Source: Tamarix chinensis
Taxonomy: Eukaryota; Streptophyta; Magnoliopsida; Caryophyllales; Tamaricaceae
Direction of reading: 5' to 3'
NCBI GenBank assembly: GCA_030549775.1
Contig: CM060175.1
Coordinates: 2,852,564 to 2,916,563 of the forward strand
DNA length: 64,000 nucleotides
In this document: positions 59,641 through 64,000 of the stretch, piece by piece
Layout of the letters: every line of letters starts with the position of its first letter
Position numbering within the stretch: the first letter of the stretch is position 1
Notes under the pieces: generated by a model
Database searches by the model: none
Told to the model about the DNA's origin: nothing
Seen by the model: the letters and a program-made list of their open reading frames with translations, nothing else
Made by a program: the position numbers and the translations under genes

Positions 59641-61177
59641 CTGCTCAATCTAACACTACAAACAAGATTCATTAACCGGATCTAAGACATACATATTTCG
59701 AATTAACTCAACTCGAATTTGACCATAATATAATTAATCTAATATGAAACCAACCCATGACCCAAGTTAACTTAAAACTCGACATCAACTAATCCAATCA
59801 CAATCCCACCCAATAACAACCAAGCCCAACCTAGTGTTAACCCAATATCAAATTAACCAGACATCAATCTAACCTAAAAAGACTAAATTAGATATGTCCA
59901 CTTATAATAATAATAAACTACATAAGTTTTATTATTCATTTAAAGCTTTTTAAAATATATTATTTTATAAACTTTACTTATTTTTCTTACTTTTGCCGAA
60001 GAAATTTTTGTTCACAAGTTATATACTAATTTCATCAATTTTTCACACAAAAATACAACATTAAAAAGTCATAATTATTATTAAATAACATTTAGAAATA
60101 TATATATTCAGTTAGATGTTTACATAATGTTAAACTTAATGTATTTTTATCAAGTTAATGAGTTGGACTAACTTTGGCAGTCAATGTCCAATTTGACCTA
60201 AACTAAAAGTGATTTGATATGGGATTAGCTAAACCTAAACCTAACCTAGCCTATCAAAATTTGAAGTGACTTAATCCATCATGTTAATTTAAAATGACCC
60301 AAACTTGAGGTAAATCAGGCTAAACCCAACCCATCAATTTAACTCAAACCAAAAATTATCAGAATATGAGCTAACTTGGTCCAAATTGGACCCAATTTGC
60401 CATGTTAATCCAAAATAACCCAAATTTTACCCAATAAATTAACCCAATACAATCCAAATTTATAAAGACCTAACTTGAAATGATCTAACTTGCAATGAAA
60501 AAATGACCACTTAAACCCACCCCGAACCCGACTTGATTGCCACCTTTAATGGTGATAAGTAGGATGAAGGAGGCATCGTGAACTATTAGGATCATTTAAC
60601 ATTAAAAAATAATTACAAAAAAAATCAAAACTGTTATTAGTATACTACCATCATTATTTAGGCATAATCTAAAACTTCTAATTAATCTTAGGGTTGAGAT
60701 GAAATTTTATCATATTCTTTGATCCTTAATTTCACTATCTAATAGTGGAAAATATTTTTCTGCATTTGCATATTATATGCACTGGTTCTATATATATGAA
60801 ATGCATAGAATACTTTTTGATTAATTTTTTGTCATAAATTCTTCACATTAGATTTAAAAATAAATATTTAATCACATTTTACATCCTATTACTAGTTGCA
60901 GGAAGTACCATATTACTTGGTGACCTTACAATGATGTTAACAATTTTTATAAAGTTTTAAACTAATTATCTTTAATATAAATTATTACAAAAAAAATATG
61001 CCCATATTGTTACAAAAAATTTCTCCATAAATAGATATTTATATTGATATATTTGAGACCCATAATAAAAAAATACATGTGCATATAAAAATATACACAC
61101 CCTATAAAAATACACATTTTATATAATATACATACTTATATTTTAGTAACATAAGTGTAAGAAAAAACACACATGTT

Positions 61178-61178
<1 letters not shown>

Positions 61179-61260
<82 letters not shown>
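61179..61260. repeat. Compound (AT)n and (ACAT)n microsatellite
   Basis: Blocks of ATAC and AT repeats. The shorter equivalent in X copy 1 is at 21,165-21,210, so the locus predates the split of the two copies. Confidence 0.9.
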
Positions 61261-61264
<4 letters not shown>

Positions 61265-62414
61265 TTGAGTACTACAATATAAATTTTTTAGACAAAAAAT
61301 GCGCATCTTTCAATAATATAATACACAATTTTTTATAGATGTGTATTTTTCTATCACAAGAATAAACATCTTATATATAAATATACATTTTTAAGGATAC
61401 TAATACACATCTTCTACTAGTATATAGCATAAGATTTTTTTTTTAATAGATATGCATTCTTCCAATAAGTATACACATTTTATGGCTGCACGCCTTCAGA
61501 AACATAAATATATATCTTTTAATATTAAAATAGACAGTTATTTGAATATATATTCTTCCACACTAAGAATATATATTTTTCATAACATAAACACATATTT
61601 TTAAGAATAAAAATACATACACATATAATTTAAAATAAATAAACATCTTCTATGATACCAGTATATATATTTTTAGAAAAGGGGTGTACATGCTTTTTAT
61701 TTATATAAATGTGATGAGAAATACACATTTATATATATATCTTCTATTATAATAATATACGTAATTGTTGGACTTTAACTTTTTAGGTAGTGGTATGCTG
61801 GTATAGAACCCGTCAAACACGTTTCCAATGTGGATGATCAACCTAATTTGGCGAAAACCATAAACGTTTTAGTCGTCATAATCATGAGCTATATGACCCA
61901 AGTGACATCGTTGAAAATAACAATAAACAACCCCACATTTAGAGCATTGTTGATCCAATGTAGGTATGCATACGGGGCAAACGGATGAGAATATATCTTG
62001 TAGTGCGAATGCAGCAACAGTCTAAAGCGGGCTCAACTTTAGTTGAAATGTCGGCTTCATTTTTTCCCGATTTGAACTAAAATAGGGTAACTTATTAGTA
62101 TACCCATTCAAGTCATATTTTCTTAATGTCCATTTCGTCTCCTTTATTTTCTTAGTTGACTTTATCTTCTTCTGAGGCAAATTTAGATCATGATCTTTAA
62201 TTATTATATATTAATAATAATTTGGAATATAATTTATATCCTCAATCCCACACTAACACTTCTCTAACATGCAAGTTAATATGCATTTATACTTTAAAAA
62301 ATTCTGGTTAAGAGAAATGGTATTTCCAGTCAAATCTGTAATCATAATAGTCATAGAAAAATAAGAGAATACAGGGTTGATGACTTAAGCTAGTGTCAGA
62401 TAGTTACCTCAGGG

Positions 62415-62545
62415 CTAATTTGGAACTACTTATAAAAAGTAGTTATTCATGATAAATATTTATTTTAGAAACTTTTTAGGCTAAAATATTTCTAAAATAA
62501 GTAATTATCATAGATAATTACTTTTGATAAGTAACTCCAAACAAG
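62415..62545. mobile_element. Palindromic MITE, copy 2
   Basis: Arms of about 50 bp: AATTTGGAACTACTTAT at the left, and the complement of AAGTAACTCCAAACAAG at the right. Same family as 27,912-28,047. Comparison with X copy 1 (about 15,680) gives the approximate empty site. Confidence 0.8.
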
Positions 62546-62620
62546 TTAAACATGTGGTAAATGATTAGGCAAGTATATTTAGAGTAAATGAATTAATTAT
62601 AAGTAAGGCCTGCGCAATTG

Positions 62621-63617
62621 ATAGTAATTCTAGAAATACATATTTGGTTGGAAGAAAATATGGGAAAAGAATAATTATTGATAAAAGTTGGTTTATTTGG
62701 TCAGTAGAAAATAAAATTTAGAGATAAATTTTATTTATTTGACCATATTTTCTATGTACTTTCTTATGAGATAACGTAGTAGTATACCGAAGTAAGTTAT
62801 ATTTCAAGAGTGGTTATTAAATAGTTTACTCTTATCTTTAAAAGTAAAAAGTAACTATATTTATTGTTAAAGGGTTATTGAAATTTATATACTACTTTTT
62901 GAATGTTGCAATAGTAAATCAAACATAAAATGTGATTACTTTTAGAAAAGTAGATATACATACCAAATACACGGTTTTATTAATTACTTTCAATGTTTTT
63001 TTCTTCCCAACAAGATACTTCCATGGAAATAAAGCTAACTAAGGAAATTTCTTCTTTTATACCAAATAACCCATTAAATCAATATATAAAAAAAGATGTT
63101 ATTTTAATAATTTATATATATATTTGTAAACTAATAAATATTGTATAAAAATTCTACTTATATCCTTCACTGAAATACAGCAAAGCATTTAATGTATAAA
63201 TAATGAAAGAAAAAATGCGAAGATAAAAGTAGAAATTATGTTTTGATTTTCTAAAATACCTTTCTTTTACACAAAAAATTGATGATAATATAACTTACTT
63301 TTTGATGTTGCTATAGTATTTGATGTTTTCGACTATGAGGACAAACTTTAACTATTAATATCTAATATATATTGATAAAAAAAATATAAAAAATAATGTT
63401 AAGAAAGTATATTTTTTAGTGTAAATATAACAATTATAGTTTTAAATTATAGCATAACATAATCTAAAAAAAATAATGATCAAAGTTTTTGTGTGAAATT
63501 TGAGATATAAAGTATATATTTAGTATTAATTAATTGATTATAAATATTAGCACAACTATTGGTTTGCCTACCTTTTTCTTGTCAAATAACTTCTTCTCTT
63601 CATTTGCTCTTCCTTAC

Positions 63618-63677
<60 letters not shown>

Positions 63678-64000
63678 GCATTATTTATTCCACAAAGAAA
63701 GTTCTTGCATATTTTGATGGCATAATTTAACTAATAATATTTTTAATATAAATATAATAATTATATTTTTATATCATAACATGTTATATTTTAATATAAA
63801 TTAGTTATCAAGGCTTGAATTCAAAATGCACTAGAACTTCCTTTTTAGAGTAGGAGCATTTCATTAACATATCACAATTCCAAAACATTTTGATAGTTTA
63901 TATATACCAATGCTTGTAATTTTATCAATATTGTATTCAACAATCACTTTTTAGTATTTTAAAAACAATCTATTATAAGAGTAAAAGAAAAATGATAAGA
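62621..64000. other. AT-rich intergenic DNA, no gene
   Basis: No coding similarity was found. A few phrases such as TTTGGTTGGAAGAAAATATGG at about 62,650 resemble MITE ends, but I could not pair them. A TTA microsatellite lies at 63,617-63,676. Confidence 0.55.
63617..63676. repeat. (TTA)n microsatellite
   Basis: About 20 TTA units; translated, they give a meaningless polyleucine frame. Confidence 0.95.

Larger units (their letters stand above)
59900..62620 (-). repeat. Unclassified repeat X, copy 2
   Basis: The inverted counterpart of copy 1 (15,600-26,930). It contains neither the copia element nor S4, and so supplies the empty sites for both. It carries its own insertion, the palindromic MITE at 62,415-62,545, where copy 1 reads straight through. 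The middle (61,000-61,760) is a run of AT-rich, TATATGTATTTT-like words. Confidence 0.75.

Overview
The window is AT-rich nuclear DNA of a higher plant, most likely an angiosperm. The evidence is Ty3/gypsy and Ty1/copia retroelements, a PIF/Harbinger transposon with the plant-type pair of transposase and Myb/SANT-like genes, Stowaway-like MITEs, and plant core-promoter motifs (TATAAATA, telo-box AAACCCTAA, ACGT-core boxes). I find no intact host gene, tRNA or rRNA. Every recognisable coding sequence belongs to a transposable element and is broken. Family calls come from reading motifs by eye, without database searches.

Layout. 1-869: end of a probable minus-strand LTR running off the left edge. 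905-3,621: no gene. 3,627-13,436: a three-deep nest of solo LTRs. S1 (+) is interrupted by S2 (-, 6,197-12,713), which is interrupted by S3 (+, 8,022-11,337). Each starts TG, ends CA and has a 5-bp target duplication, and each is about 3.2-3.3 kb once its inserts are removed. 14,808-15,412: two Stowaway-like MITEs. 15,600-26,930: one copy of an unclassified repeat (X) split by a decayed copia element (15,964-20,177) and by a 4.3-kb solo LTR (S4, 21,997-26,328). A second, inverted copy of X lies at 59,900-62,620; it lacks both insertions but carries its own MITE.

29,262-56,612 is one PIF/Harbinger element, about 6.4 kb of its own sequence, with matching terminal inverted repeats and a TAA target duplication. 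Its 5' noncoding part took in solo LTR S5 (29,998-43,953), which itself contains solo LTRs S6 (31,343-35,951) and S7 (37,063-41,615). Its 3' noncoding part took in a gypsy block (49,080-56,116), which contains solo LTR S8 (54,010-55,832). The Harbinger transposase and Myb/SANT genes survive as pseudogenes at 46,375-48,867. 56,810-64,000 holds degenerate tandem repeats, a possible CACTA end, X copy 2 and AT-rich DNA.

The most interesting signal is in the giant LTRs S4-S7, partly shared with S1-S3. Downstream of a TATA box they carry a series of short hairpins whose paired bases change together between copies: a leader hairpin, hairpins with NGAA/CAAA loops scattered through ATT-rich spacer, an array of repeated hairpins, a CAGTAC hairpin, and a hairpin 83-101 nt before the LTR end. 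This looks like a structured retroelement leader RNA that I do not recognise from any described family.
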